NCBI RefSeq assembly: GCF_001038505.1
Contig: NZ_LDPY01000002.1
Span: forward strand, 377,717-441,716
Source: Puniceibacterium sp. IMCC21224
Lineage (GTDB): Bacteria > Pseudomonadota > Alphaproteobacteria > Rhodobacterales > Rhodobacteraceae
DNA length: 64,000 nt
Direction of reading: 5' to 3'
The notes beneath the pieces were generated by a model. The model was not told the DNA's origin and did no database searches. It saw only the letters and a list, made by a program, of their open reading frames with translations. Positions 44,275-52,845 of the stretch are shown one piece after another. The position numbers and the translations under genes are program-made. Within the stretch, counting starts at the first letter, position 1; each line of letters opens with the position of its first letter.

Positions 44275-46323
44275 GTGGAATTTCTGAGCGACTCTGTCAT
44301 GTTGTCTGCCGCTGGAGAGGCGCTTGGCATCATCTTGCAGCCTGAACGGCTGATGTTCCTGTGGCTGGGCGTGCTGATCGGGCTGGCGCTGGGGCTGATG
44401 CCCGGTATCGGCGGGTTGACCGGATTTGCGCTGCTGGTGCCGTTCACTTACACGATGGACCCTTTCGCGGCTTTTGCCATGCTGCTGGGGATGCACGCGG
44501 TCGTCACCACGTCCGACACCATCCCGGCGGTACTGTTCGGCGTGCCGGGGTCGGCGGCCAGTCAGGCCACCGTGCTGGATGGCCTGCCGATGACCAAACG
44601 TGGCGAGGCCGGGCGCGCGCTGAGCGCGAGCTACATGGCATCGCTGCTGGGTGGGTTGATCGGCGCGCTGCTGCTGGCAGTGACATTGCCGGTGGTGCGG
44701 CCACTGGTGCTATCCATCGCCACGCCGGAACTGCTGGGCCTGACCATTTTCGGCATTGCCATGGTGTCCACGCTGTCGGGCAACGCGCCGATGCGAGGCA
44801 TGGTGGCGGCCTGTCTGGGCATCTTGATCGGCATGATCGGTACCAACGTCCAGACCGGGCAGATGCGCTGGACCGGTGGGCTGCTCTATTTACAGGACGG
44901 ACTACCGCTGTTGCCGGTGCTACTGGGCATGTTTGCCCTGCCCGAGCTGTGCGATCTGGCGATCGGTCGCAAGGCGGTGGCCGAAAGCGTGAAATTCAAC
45001 GCCCGCGAAGGGATGAAGCAGGGTGTCACCGACGTCTTCCGCAACTGGTCTCTGGTGCTGCGGTGCAGCGGCATCGGCGCAATCATCGGCGCCATTCCGG
45101 GCATCACCGGATCGGTGGTGGACTGGATCGCGTACGGCCACGCGCTGCAATCGGAAAAGGGCGCCAAGGAAACATTTACCAAAGGTGACGTGCGCGGCGT
45201 GATCGCGCCGGAGGCGGCCAACAACGCCCTGAACGGCGGCTCTCTGGTGCCCCTGCTGGCCTTTGGCGTGCCCGGAGGTGCAGCCACCGCGATCCTGCTG
45301 GGCGCAATGATGGTACATGGCTTTATCCCCGGCCCGGACATGCTGACCAAGGATCTGAACGTCACCTATTCGATGATCTGGTCGATCGCGCTGGCCAACG
45401 TCTTTGGCGCCGGGCTGTGTTTCCTGCTCTCCGGGCAGTTCGCCAAGATTTCCACCCTGCGCTACACGCTGATCCTGCCGGTCATCATGGCCATCGTCTA
45501 TATCGGCGCCTTTCAAGGGTCGCGAAGCTGGGGCGACCTTTATGCGCTACTGCTGTTCGGGGCGCTTGGCTGGGCGATGAAGCGACTAAAATGGCCGCGC
45601 CCGCCGCTGATCCTCGGTCTGGTGCTGGGTGTGCTGATCGAACGGTATATGTCGATCTCGTTCCTGCGCTACGATATGGGTTGGCTGCTGCGTCCGGGCG
45701 TGGTGGTGTTTCTGGTCCTTTCGGCTCTGGTCCTGCTTGGCCCGCTGTTCACGATGCTGCGCACTGGCGGGCTGGCACGGCTGAAACCCAGCGGCAGGGT
45801 CGATGTCGGCCCAGCGGATCTGATGTATGTGCTGTTCATCGGCACCGGACTTTACATGCTGATCACCGCGCAGGCCTGGTTCTTTAACGCCAAGATCGGG
45901 CCGACGGTGATTTCGGCCACCCTGGTCATCGCGGGGACGATCAGCCTGGCCTACAAGGTGTTCGTCGGTCGGCCCGCCGCTTCGGTCGCCGAAGGGGGCG
46001 CGATCCACATGGATCTGGAATCAGACGGCGACGAGGCATTGCCGAACAAGGTGGCACTGGGCCGGGCAGCGCAATTCTTTGGCTGGTTTGTCGCCTTTCT
46101 GGCCTGCGTCGCGGTCATCGGGATGATCCCGGCGGTGCCGCTGCTGATCGTCGCCTACATGCGTGTCGAGGGACGCGAACCGTGGCGGCTTTGCCTGATC
46201 CTCGCTGCCTGTGTGACGGTCGTGATCTATGTGGTGTTCGATCAGATCATCGGTATCCCCTGGCCGGACAGCCTGCTGGGGAACTGGTTCCCGACGGTCG
46301 CGCGTTACATCCCCTCGATGTGA
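44275..46323 (+). CDS. TctA-TctB fusion permease (TTT family)
   Basis: 682 residues from GTG 44275 (AGAGGTAGCACACC upstream). N-terminal 500 residues TctA: GLMPGIGGLTGFALLVPFTY, PAVLFGVPGSAASQATVLDG, GIGAIIGAIPGITGSVVDW, AFGVPGGAATAILLGAMM. C-terminal TctB-like helices: GPADLMYVLFIGTGLYMLIT, AKIGPTVISATLVIAGTISL. Same length and layout as the protein at 29.6-31.6 kb, so they are paralogues. Probably works with the Bug-like binding protein two genes upstream. An imperfect GC-rich hairpin lies in the 93-base gap before it. Confidence 0.9.
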   Translation: MEFLSDSVMLSAAGEALGIILQPERLMFLWLGVLIGLALGLMPGIGGLTGFALLVPFTYTMDPFAAFAMLLGMHAVVTTSDTIPAVLFGVPGSAASQATVLDGLPMTKRGEAGRALSASYMASLLGGLIGALLLAVTLPVVRPLVLSIATPELLGLTIFGIAMVSTLSGNAPMRGMVAACLGILIGMIGTNVQTGQMRWTGGLLYLQDGLPLLPVLLGMFALPELCDLAIGRKAVAESVKFNAREGMKQGVTDVFRNWSLVLRCSGIGAIIGAIPGITGSVVDWIAYGHALQSEKGAKETFTKGDVRGVIAPEAANNALNGGSLVPLLAFGVPGGAATAILLGAMMVHGFIPGPDMLTKDLNVTYSMIWSIALANVFGAGLCFLLSGQFAKISTLRYTLILPVIMAIVYIGAFQGSRSWGDLYALLLFGALGWAMKRLKWPRPPLILGLVLGVLIERYMSISFLRYDMGWLLRPGVVVFLVLSALVLLGPLFTMLRTGGLARLKPSGRVDVGPADLMYVLFIGTGLYMLITAQAWFFNAKIGPTVISATLVIAGTISLAYKVFVGRPAASVAEGGAIHMDLESDGDEALPNKVALGRAAQFFGWFVAFLACVAVIGMIPAVPLLIVAYMRVEGREPWRLCLILAACVTVVIYVVFDQIIGIPWPDSLLGNWFPTVARYIPSM

Positions 46324-46375
46324 GCCGCTGGTCCGGGAACACTTTCAGACAAATTGCGAAACAGGAGAACGACAC

Positions 46376-46906
46376 ATGGCCAACACCCGCATTACCCCAG
46401 TCGATCCAGAGACCGCCAGCCCGGAACAGAGCGCGATCATCGCACAGCTTGGCGCCGGGCGCGGACGGATCCCGACGCCGTTCAACATCTGGCTGCACAA
46501 CCCGCGCCTTGCCGAAGGGATGGAGATTATCGGCACCCATATCGACGCCTCCCCGGTGCTGAGCGAGGCCGAAAGCGAGGTGGCGATCCTGGCCACGGCG
46601 GTCCACTGGAATTCGCCCTATGTCATCGGCAACCATCGCCGCCACGCTCTCAAGACCGGTGTGCCAGAAGCGGTTGTCGAGGCACTGCTCGAACAACGGC
46701 GGCCCGAGAGGGTCCAAGGGCGCTTTGGCGCGATCTGTGACGCAGTCTGCGACATCATCGCCGGAGGCGAGGTCGATGACGCACGCTTTGCCCGCTACGA
46801 CGCAGAGCTTGGCCGCGAGGTGATCGCCGAACTGCTGGTGACAGTGGGGTATTTCAGCTCTGTCTCGCTGGCCATGCGGCTGCATGACATGAAGCCCAAG
46901 GGCTGA
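46376..46906 (+). CDS. Carboxymuconolactone decarboxylase-like (AhpD fold) protein
   Basis: 176 residues from ATG 46376 (CAGGAGAACGACAC). Family features: PTPFNIWLHNPRLAEGMEII, LSEAESEVAILATAVHWNSP, YVIGNHRRHALKTGVPEAVV. The AhpD CxxC pair is missing, which argues for a decarboxylase or isomerase-like role rather than peroxidase. Such proteins act on lactones in aromatic degradation, which fits the amidohydrolase/TTT unit it ends. The last 53 bases overlap the end of a convergent minus-strand frame. Confidence 0.82.
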   Translation: MANTRITPVDPETASPEQSAIIAQLGAGRGRIPTPFNIWLHNPRLAEGMEIIGTHIDASPVLSEAESEVAILATAVHWNSPYVIGNHRRHALKTGVPEAVVEALLEQRRPERVQGRFGAICDAVCDIIAGGEVDDARFARYDAELGREVIAELLVTVGYFSSVSLAMRLHDMKPKG

Positions 46907-47315
46907 GCGACGCGCGCGATGTGATGCCCTGCACTATGCCCCGTGGCGTCACTCTTCGTGCTGCAAACTCTGGATCGCGCGGCGAACCCCGCGTGATCGA
47001 GGCGCCAAGCAGCATTGCCGAGATCGAGGCAAGCACCGGGGTTGTCGCATAGGCCATCGCCAGCGCGGAAACCGCGCCAATGCTCCACCAGACCAGCGCG
47101 CTGTGGCTCAAACGCACGGCGCTGGACCTGCCAACAGTCACTCCGGCGATCACCGCCCCAATCGCTGCGGCACCCGACAGCACGGCCAGTCCGCTGACGT
47201 TGTCCACATGTACGATCAACGCCGCGGCCAGCCCCGGCCCGAGTGTCAACGCCAAGGCCGCGCACGGAAACGGCTGGGCCAGAGCATCCGCCCCGACCCG
47301 GCCAGGGTTGGTCAC
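46854..47315 (-). CDS. Small membrane protein, MFS-like remnant, coupled to aldolase gene
   Basis: A 153-residue frame whose ATG (47315) overlaps the aldolase stop in ATGA, as expected for a genuine downstream gene. Three or four hydrophobic stretches (FPCAALALTLGPGLAAALIV, GLAVLSGAAAIGAVIAGVTV, ALVWWSIGAVSALAMAYATT) resemble part of an MFS transporter. It is far too short for a transporter, and its 3' end overlaps the convergent gene by 53 bases. It could be a truncated transporter or a small protein of its own. I do not recognise a family with certainty. Confidence 0.4.
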   Translation of the reverse strand: MTNPGRVGADALAQPFPCAALALTLGPGLAAALIVHVDNVSGLAVLSGAAAIGAVIAGVTVGRSSAVRLSHSALVWWSIGAVSALAMAYATTPVLASISAMLLGASITRGSPRDPEFAARRVTPRGIVQGITSRASLSPWASCHAAAWPARQS

Positions 47316-48163
47316 ATCAGTGACTTGGCCTTTTCAAGCGTCGCATAGCTGCGTGACGGGCTGGTGAACAGGATATCATAACCTTCTTTTATCACCTCGG
47401 CGACGTTAGCGCCGGTCACATGCGGATGGGCGATGCGCACCCCCGCCTTTTTCGCAGCGGCAAGGATCTTGCGCTTGGCCTCGGCGACCACCGGGTGTTC
47501 GTACTGACGCGGAAACCCAAGCTGCTGGCTCAGGTCGCCTTCGCCGGTCATGATCGCGCCGACACCCGGTACGGCAAGGATCTCTTCGAGGTTTTCCATC
47601 GCCTCAACGCTTTCGATCATCAGGACCACCATGATCTCGCCCTCGGGGACCAGCGGCCAGACATCAGCGCGGGCGTAATATTCCGGCACCGTCAGACCCC
47701 AATACCGCGCGGCAGTGTTGGGCGCGTCGCCACGCAGCCCTTTGGGTTCATAGTTCGGCGCATCCTTGGGGCGGGCATAGCGGCAGGCGGCCACCGCGTT
47801 GCGGGCCTGATCGGCGGTCGCGATATGCGGGAAGATCACGCCATAGACACCCTGATCCAGCACCTGTTTCGCCATCCAGGTGTTCATCTCGGCGCCGTTT
47901 GCCGGGATGCGCACAAACGGCGTCACCTGCGGCTGCAACGCGCCGCCCTCGACGATGCGGCGACGGTTCAGCAGGAATTGCAGCGCGTCACGCAGTTCCG
48001 ACGCGGAATAGGGCGTATGCTCCATCTCGAACAGCACACCGTCAAGAGGCGAGAGGCCGAACTGAATCGCCTCCTCTCTATCAGAGCGGCCAAAGGCCAT
48101 GGTCGGCTTGCCGCCGTTTTCGAGTGTGGCGATGATGCCGTTCAGTCGGCCGATTTTTTCCAT
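47312..48163 (-). CDS. HpcH/HpaI-family aldolase
   Basis: 283 residues. A class II pyruvate aldolase barrel: LDGVLFEMEHTPYSASELRD near the N-terminus, VTPFVRIPANG, GVYGVIFPHIATADQARNAV, then EIMVVLMIESVEAMENLEEI with the metal-binding Glu, and GVGAIMTGEGDLSQQLG with the metal-binding Asp. It cleaves 4-hydroxy-2-oxo acids to pyruvate plus an aldehyde or oxaloacetate-type product, the last step of many meta-cleavage pathways. It sits 21 bases downstream of a Pht5-like gene. Confidence 0.88.
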   Translation of the reverse strand: MEKIGRLNGIIATLENGGKPTMAFGRSDREEAIQFGLSPLDGVLFEMEHTPYSASELRDALQFLLNRRRIVEGGALQPQVTPFVRIPANGAEMNTWMAKQVLDQGVYGVIFPHIATADQARNAVAACRYARPKDAPNYEPKGLRGDAPNTAARYWGLTVPEYYARADVWPLVPEGEIMVVLMIESVEAMENLEEILAVPGVGAIMTGEGDLSQQLGFPRQYEHPVVAEAKRKILAAAKKAGVRIAHPHVTGANVAEVIKEGYDILFTSPSRSYATLEKAKSLM

Positions 48164-48184
48164 AAGTCTCTCCTTTTGTCGTGT

Positions 48185-49159
48185 TTAGAACCGCAGGAAC
48201 ATGTCTTCTGCCTTGAATAGTTTGGGGATCAGCCCCTGCTGATGGCCATAGCGGATCAGCGCGTCGATCGAGGCGCGGTTTGCCTCAAGGCCGTAGGGAA
48301 TGGGATCGTCGCCGACGATCTCGATATGCTTGAGATCCTTTTCCACGGTCTTGCCGCTCGCGGTTCCGGCGTGCAGCGCGTCAAGGTACGGCTGCTTGGC
48401 CGCGACAAAGGCATCGTAGAGCGCCCGCGCCAGGTCGGGGTTCTGCTTCAGCACGTCCTCTTTGATGGCAAGGCAACCGTGGATCGGGAACACGCCGTCC
48501 TTTTCGTAGACTTCACGGTCCAGCCGCGCCGCATCGGCAAACAGCGGCGCAAGGTTGTCGGGCAGCGCCGGTGCCGCCTCGTTCCAGCCCTCGCCGGGCT
48601 TGCCCGCGCGACCGACGCCTGCATCGCCGGTCACCGCCGCATCAATTTCTCCTGCCGCCATCATCGATACCAGCGACGATCCTTCGGCCACATGTTTCAC
48701 ATTGGCAGGCAGCTTTAGCGCCTGAACGTGTTCCTCGTCGTCGACGAACCAGGTCATCTTGTCGATATCGACGCCGTATTCGTTCTGCAACAACCCGCGT
48801 TTCCAGACGCCCGTGGTTACCGAATAGGCGCGGACACCGAATTTCTTGCCCTCCAGATCCTTCGGTTCTTGGATCCCGGATTCGGGCCGCACCACGAATC
48901 CGGCGTGATGGAACCGGCGCACAAAGAAGATCGGCAAGGCGATGATCGGCGCGCCATAGGCGCGGGCGATGATGTAGGTCGTCGGCGCGATTTCACAGAT
49001 GTCATAGGCCAGGTCCCGCACCATCGCGCGGAAGGCGGCGATATGCGGTTTGACATCGACAAAGTCGAGATTGGCACCGGGCACCGTAATCGCGCCGGAT
49101 TTCAGCGCCTCGGTGTAGGGATAGGTGCGCATGGCCACCTTGAGGATCGGTGCGGGCAT
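48185..49159 (-). CDS. 4,5-dihydroxyphthalate decarboxylase (Pht5)-family protein 1
   Basis: 324 residues from ATG 49159 (AGGAG upstream). No signal peptide: the fold begins at once (KVAMRTYPYTEALKSGAI). Family blocks: FRAMVRDLAYDICEIAPTTY, IIALPIFFVRRFHHAGFVVR, KKFGVRAYSVTTGVWKRGLL, DDEEHVQALKLP and IPYGLEANRASIDALIRYGH. This periplasmic-binding-protein fold is used inside the cell by 4,5-dihydroxyphthalate decarboxylase; databases often call such proteins ABC binding proteins. Closest relative here is the protein at 54582-55556. Co-transcribed with the aldolase. Decarboxylase activity is inference. Confidence 0.8.
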   Translation of the reverse strand: MPAPILKVAMRTYPYTEALKSGAITVPGANLDFVDVKPHIAAFRAMVRDLAYDICEIAPTTYIIARAYGAPIIALPIFFVRRFHHAGFVVRPESGIQEPKDLEGKKFGVRAYSVTTGVWKRGLLQNEYGVDIDKMTWFVDDEEHVQALKLPANVKHVAEGSSLVSMMAAGEIDAAVTGDAGVGRAGKPGEGWNEAAPALPDNLAPLFADAARLDREVYEKDGVFPIHGCLAIKEDVLKQNPDLARALYDAFVAAKQPYLDALHAGTASGKTVEKDLKHIEIVGDDPIPYGLEANRASIDALIRYGHQQGLIPKLFKAEDMFLRF

Positions 49160-49588
49160 GGCGGGCTCCTGCTTGGGTACAAAAACGTGGGGTGCCCGGG
49201 ACATTGCCGGGCTGGTTCCCTTTAACCGGAAACGGCGGGCGACGTTTAATAGGAGATCGCACCAACCTCATAGAATTGCGTCCGCTTCCGCGCGGGCTCG
49301 ATCAGTTCAGGTCGGACAGGTGCGCCGATTTCGCAACTTTGGCATCTGGCCAGGGAACCGATGTGTGCCCTGCCGATAGGTTATTGCGATCCGGGCATCG
49401 GAACGCCTGCCGGGGCACGGGCATGGGATTGACCAAACACCCGCATGTGCGGCGTTAATCGTCGTGCAGCGCATTCGGGACCCACTCTGGCATATGCCAT
49501 ACGTCAAAGGTCCGCAGCGCCCTGTGTTGCATCATAGCCCGGGTGAACCCCATGGCGGATGCCTTGAAAAACTGGAGGAGGATCAATC
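49160..49588. promoter_or_regulatory. Divergent intergenic region
   Basis: 429 bases between a Pht5-like gene (minus) and a Bug-like gene (plus), no credible gene. It contains the perfect palindrome GGCATATGCC (49489-49498) and CGATAGGTTATTGCG at 49375-49389, which shares ATAGGTT with other promoter regions here. No confident promoter boxes. Confidence 0.4.
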
Positions 49589-50623
49589 ATGTTGTTTGGC
49601 TTATCAGGTAAGATCTTTGGACTGGCTGTGGCGCTGGCCGTCGGGTCCGGCGTTGCGGCGCAAGCCCAATCTGTCGAAGAGTTCTATTCAGACAATACGC
49701 TGACCATGATCGTCAGCGCTGGCCCCGGCGGAGCCAGCGACTTTTTCGGACGTCAGTTCGCGCCCTATCTGTCAAAGCATCTGCCCGGCAACCCCGACAT
49801 CATCGTGATGAACCAGCCCGGCGCCAGCGGCATGCAGGCAGCGCTGCTGTTGCAGGAACGCGGGCCATTCGACGGGTCGACCATCGCGCTGTTGCAGCGC
49901 AACAACTTTTACGTGCCGATCATCGACGAAAAGGTCAAGTTCCGCCCGCGCGAGATGCACTGGCTCGGCAGTCTGAACAAGGAATTCTATACCGTCATCG
50001 CGCGCACTGATTCTCCGGTGCAGACGTCCGAGGACCTGCTGACAACGCCGCTGATTCTGGGCGCCACATCGTTCAACAACGAAAACCGCACCTTTGCGGC
50101 GATGATGAACGAAATCATCGGCACCCAGTTCGACATTGTCACCGGCTATGACGGTAACGCGGCGGTCGGTCTGGCGCTGGAACGCAACGAAGTCCAGAGC
50201 CGGATGCAGACCGTCAACAGCCTGCAATCAGGCGAAGCGGGCGTGATGCTGGACGAGGGCAAGATCAACATCATCGCCCAGATCGGCATGGAAAGCGCGT
50301 CGCAGTACCCCGATCTGAAGAACATGATCGACTACGTGGCCGACCCCGAGGATCTGGCCTATGCCAGCTTCATGCTATCACCGCTGGCCGCCGGACGGCC
50401 GTTCGCGGCACCGGCCGGCGTGCCCGAGGACCGGCTTGCCGCCCTGCGCGCCGCTTTTGATGCGGCAGCCGCAGACCCAGAGTTCGTGGCCGAGATGGCG
50501 CGGCTCAAATCCGATCTGGAGCCGATCAACGGCGACGCTGTGCAAAAGATCGTCAACGATCTTTGGGATACACCCGCGCCGGTTCTGGAAAAGGTCAAGG
50601 CGCTGCTGACCCCGCCAAAGTAA
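49589..50623 (+). CDS. Bug-like periplasmic binding protein, divergent subgroup, orphan
   Basis: 344 residues from ATG 49589 (GGAGGAGGATCAATC). The signal peptide ends near VAAQAQ. Mature start SVEEFYSDNTLTMIVSAGPG, then VMNQPGASGMQAALLLQERG, NNFYVPIIDEKVKFRPRE and GATSFNNENRTFAAMMNEII, ending RPFAAPAGVPEDRLAALRAA. It is a paralogue of the protein at 42155-43192 but has no TTT permease beside it; an MFS transporter follows. It may share the TctA-TctB fusions at 29.6 or 44.3 kb. Confidence 0.85.
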   Translation: MLFGLSGKIFGLAVALAVGSGVAAQAQSVEEFYSDNTLTMIVSAGPGGASDFFGRQFAPYLSKHLPGNPDIIVMNQPGASGMQAALLLQERGPFDGSTIALLQRNNFYVPIIDEKVKFRPREMHWLGSLNKEFYTVIARTDSPVQTSEDLLTTPLILGATSFNNENRTFAAMMNEIIGTQFDIVTGYDGNAAVGLALERNEVQSRMQTVNSLQSGEAGVMLDEGKINIIAQIGMESASQYPDLKNMIDYVADPEDLAYASFMLSPLAAGRPFAAPAGVPEDRLAALRAAFDAAAADPEFVAEMARLKSDLEPINGDAVQKIVNDLWDTPAPVLEKVKALLTPPK

Positions 50624-50658
50624 GTCAGGCGCCCACATTCCGGGCAACAAGAATGGCA

Positions 50659-50688
50659 CAGCCACGGGCCGAACATGTCCCGTGGCTG
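50659..50688 (+). promoter_or_regulatory. Hairpin after Bug-like gene
   Basis: CAGCCACGGG (50659-50668) and CCCGTGGCTG (50679-50688) form a perfect 10-bp stem with a 10-base loop containing an ATG. That ATG (50675) is in frame with the next gene, but its place in the loop argues against its use as start. Confidence 0.65.
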
Positions 50689-50725
50689 CACTTATGATCG
50701 GACGAGGTTGCTTGCGAGGCAGGAC

Positions 50726-52000
50726 GTGAAACAGACGGAAGACGGCACCACGGCTTCTGACACGGTGCCGGGCAAGAAGATGACCGGCGGGCCGCGATTC
50801 CTGACCGCTCTGAAGCACCGCAACTATCGCCTGTTGTGGACCGGCACGCTGGTGTCCAACAGCGGCGACTGGCTGGACCAGGTGGCGCTGAACTGGCTGA
50901 TCATCTCGCAGAGCGGATCGGCGCTGGATCTTGCGGCTGTCAACCTGTGCCGTGCGGCACCGCTGATCGGGTTGATGCTGGTGGGCGGCGCCATGGCCGA
51001 CCGGGGTGACAAGCGGCGGTTGCTGATCATGGTGCAGTCGGTGGCGATGCTGTTGGCCGTGGTCCTGACCGTGCTGACCTTTTGCGGGACAACACCGGTC
51101 TGGGCGCTGTGCCTGATTTCGGCGGGGCGCGGGGCGATCATGGCCTTTAACCTGCCGCTGCGCCATGCGCTGATCCCCGCGCTGGTCCCACGAGAGGACC
51201 TGCCCAATGCCATCGCGCTGAATTCGGTGACGCTGAACACCACCAAGGTTCTGGGACCGCTGTCTGCGGGCCTGCTGATCGCGCAGTTCGGCCTCGCCAC
51301 CTGTTTTCTGGTCAACGCGGTCAGCTACATCGGCGTGTTGTGGACCCTGGCCGTGATGCAGCTGCCTGCGCATCCGCGTCGTGACAGCCGCGGAGAAAGC
51401 CTGGCCGCGTCGATCCGGGCCGGGGTGCAACATGTAATCGGACACCGCGTGTTGTTGTTGCTGGTGCTGGTGTCACTGCTGCCGGTGTTCCTGGGCCAGC
51501 CGTTCATCATGCTGCTGTCGGTCTTTGCCTACAGCGCGCTCGATTGGGGGCCGGTGGGGCTGGGGGTGTTGACCTCGGCGGCGGGTTTCGGCTCGATCGC
51601 GGGCGCACTGCTCATCGGCGGGTTTTCAACGCTGACGCGACGCGGCGACACCCTGTTGGTGTTGCTGCTGATCTTTGGGATCACCCTGATCGCGCTGGCG
51701 CTGAACCCGGTGGCGTGGATGGCGCCGGTGATCCTGATCTTTGCCGGGGCCGCCTACATGGCCTACAACACCTCGCTCAACACGATCCTGCAACTGAAGG
51801 TCACCGACGAATACCGGGGCCGGGTGATGAGCACGATGCTGCTAAACCGCGGGCTGGTGCCGCTGGGCACCTCTGCCGCCGCAGCACTGTCTGCCGTGGC
51901 AAGCATCCGCGTAAGCTATGCGGTGATGGGCGGGCTGATCCTGCTGTTCACTGTTTGCCTGCTGGCGTTTGCCCCGGCGCTGCGCAAACTTCGAGTCTGA
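50726..52000 (+). CDS. MFS transporter (EntS/MFS_3 type)
   Basis: About 424 residues from GTG 50726; ATG 50675 upstream is inside a hairpin loop and has no ribosome-binding site. Twelve hydrophobic segments. Features of the exporter-like MFS_3 group: ALKHRNYRLLWTGTLVSNSG, GDWLDQVALNWLI, GAMADRGDKRRLLIMVQSVA, NAIALNSVTLNTTKVLGPLS, and the late TDEYRGRVMSTMLLNRGLVP. Proteins of this group commonly export siderophores or drugs, but substrate cannot be predicted. The stop is followed after 16 bases by the GST gene. Confidence 0.88.
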   Translation: MKQTEDGTTASDTVPGKKMTGGPRFLTALKHRNYRLLWTGTLVSNSGDWLDQVALNWLIISQSGSALDLAAVNLCRAAPLIGLMLVGGAMADRGDKRRLLIMVQSVAMLLAVVLTVLTFCGTTPVWALCLISAGRGAIMAFNLPLRHALIPALVPREDLPNAIALNSVTLNTTKVLGPLSAGLLIAQFGLATCFLVNAVSYIGVLWTLAVMQLPAHPRRDSRGESLAASIRAGVQHVIGHRVLLLLVLVSLLPVFLGQPFIMLLSVFAYSALDWGPVGLGVLTSAAGFGSIAGALLIGGFSTLTRRGDTLLVLLLIFGITLIALALNPVAWMAPVILIFAGAAYMAYNTSLNTILQLKVTDEYRGRVMSTMLLNRGLVPLGTSAAAALSAVASIRVSYAVMGGLILLFTVCLLAFAPALRKLRV

Positions 52001-52016
52001 CTGCAAAGGAAACACC

Positions 52017-52829
52017 ATGCTTCTGTACCACGCCGCCAACAGCGTCTGTTCCCAAAAGGTGCGGCTGTGTCTGGCCGAGATTGGATTGGGCTATGACACC
52101 CATCGGCTGGACCTGATGAAAGGTGATCAGTTCGCGTCTGACTATCTGACGCTGAACCCCGATGCGGTGGTGCCGACGCTGGTGGATGCCGGGCATGTGA
52201 TCGTTGAATCCAGCCTGATTTGTGATTACCTCGACCGGACCTATAACCACGGCCGCCTGATGCCGTCTGACCCGGCAGCCGGGATTGCCGTGCGTCACTG
52301 GCTGCTGCGGTCGCTGGCGCTGCACGGTGCGATCAATACGCTGACCTTTGCCACCGCCAATCGGGGCGCCAAGTTTCGGGGGCTGACAGCCGAGGAACGC
52401 GAGGCAAAGCTGGCAAAGATGCCAAACCCGGTGGCGCGGCTCAAACTGATATCGTTGACGGACGACGGGCTGGCGTCGCCATTTGTGGCGCAGGCACTCA
52501 CGGATCTGTCGCGGGCCTTTGGGGACATGGGAACGGTGCTGTTGCGGCAGGACTGGCTGTCGGGGGCTGCGTTCGGGCTGGGGGACATCGGCGTGCTACC
52601 CTATGTCGACCGGCTAGAGCATCTTAGCTTTGGCGGGTTGTGGCAGGCGCGGCACCCCGAAATCGCGGACTGGTTGGCCCGGATGCGCGCGCGGCCGTCT
52701 TATGCGGATGCCGTGCTGGCGGTTGCCCCTGCTGGATCGCTGGAAAGGATGCGCGAGAACGGCACACCGCACTGGCCGGACATCGCCGCGATGTGGGCCG
52801 CGACTGACGCAGGATCGGGGCCGGTTTGA
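52017..52829 (+). CDS. Glutathione S-transferase-like protein, LigF (beta-etherase)-like length and layout
   Basis: 270 residues from ATG 52017 (AAAGGAAACACC). Thioredoxin-fold domain LYHAANSVCSQKVRLCLAEI, then VPTLVDAGHVIVESSLICDY, the glutathione-binding ES motif. The all-helical domain is longer than in zeta-class GSTs (about 213 residues) and has an insertion around GLTAEEREAKLAKMPNPVAR, similar in place to LigF-type beta-etherases. It could cleave an aryl ether or isomerise a maleyl-type acid with glutathione. Convergent with the FAH-family gene. GST fold secure; reaction inferred. Confidence 0.82.
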   Translation: MLLYHAANSVCSQKVRLCLAEIGLGYDTHRLDLMKGDQFASDYLTLNPDAVVPTLVDAGHVIVESSLICDYLDRTYNHGRLMPSDPAAGIAVRHWLLRSLALHGAINTLTFATANRGAKFRGLTAEEREAKLAKMPNPVARLKLISLTDDGLASPFVAQALTDLSRAFGDMGTVLLRQDWLSGAAFGLGDIGVLPYVDRLEHLSFGGLWQARHPEIADWLARMRARPSYADAVLAVAPAGSLERMRENGTPHWPDIAAMWAATDAGSGPV

Positions 52830-52845
52830 CCCGGCCCGTAAGGCG

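Noticed and set aside
50675..50725. Upstream ATG start for the MFS transporter
   Set aside because: It lies in the loop of a perfect 10-bp hairpin without a ribosome-binding site; GTG 50726 fits better.
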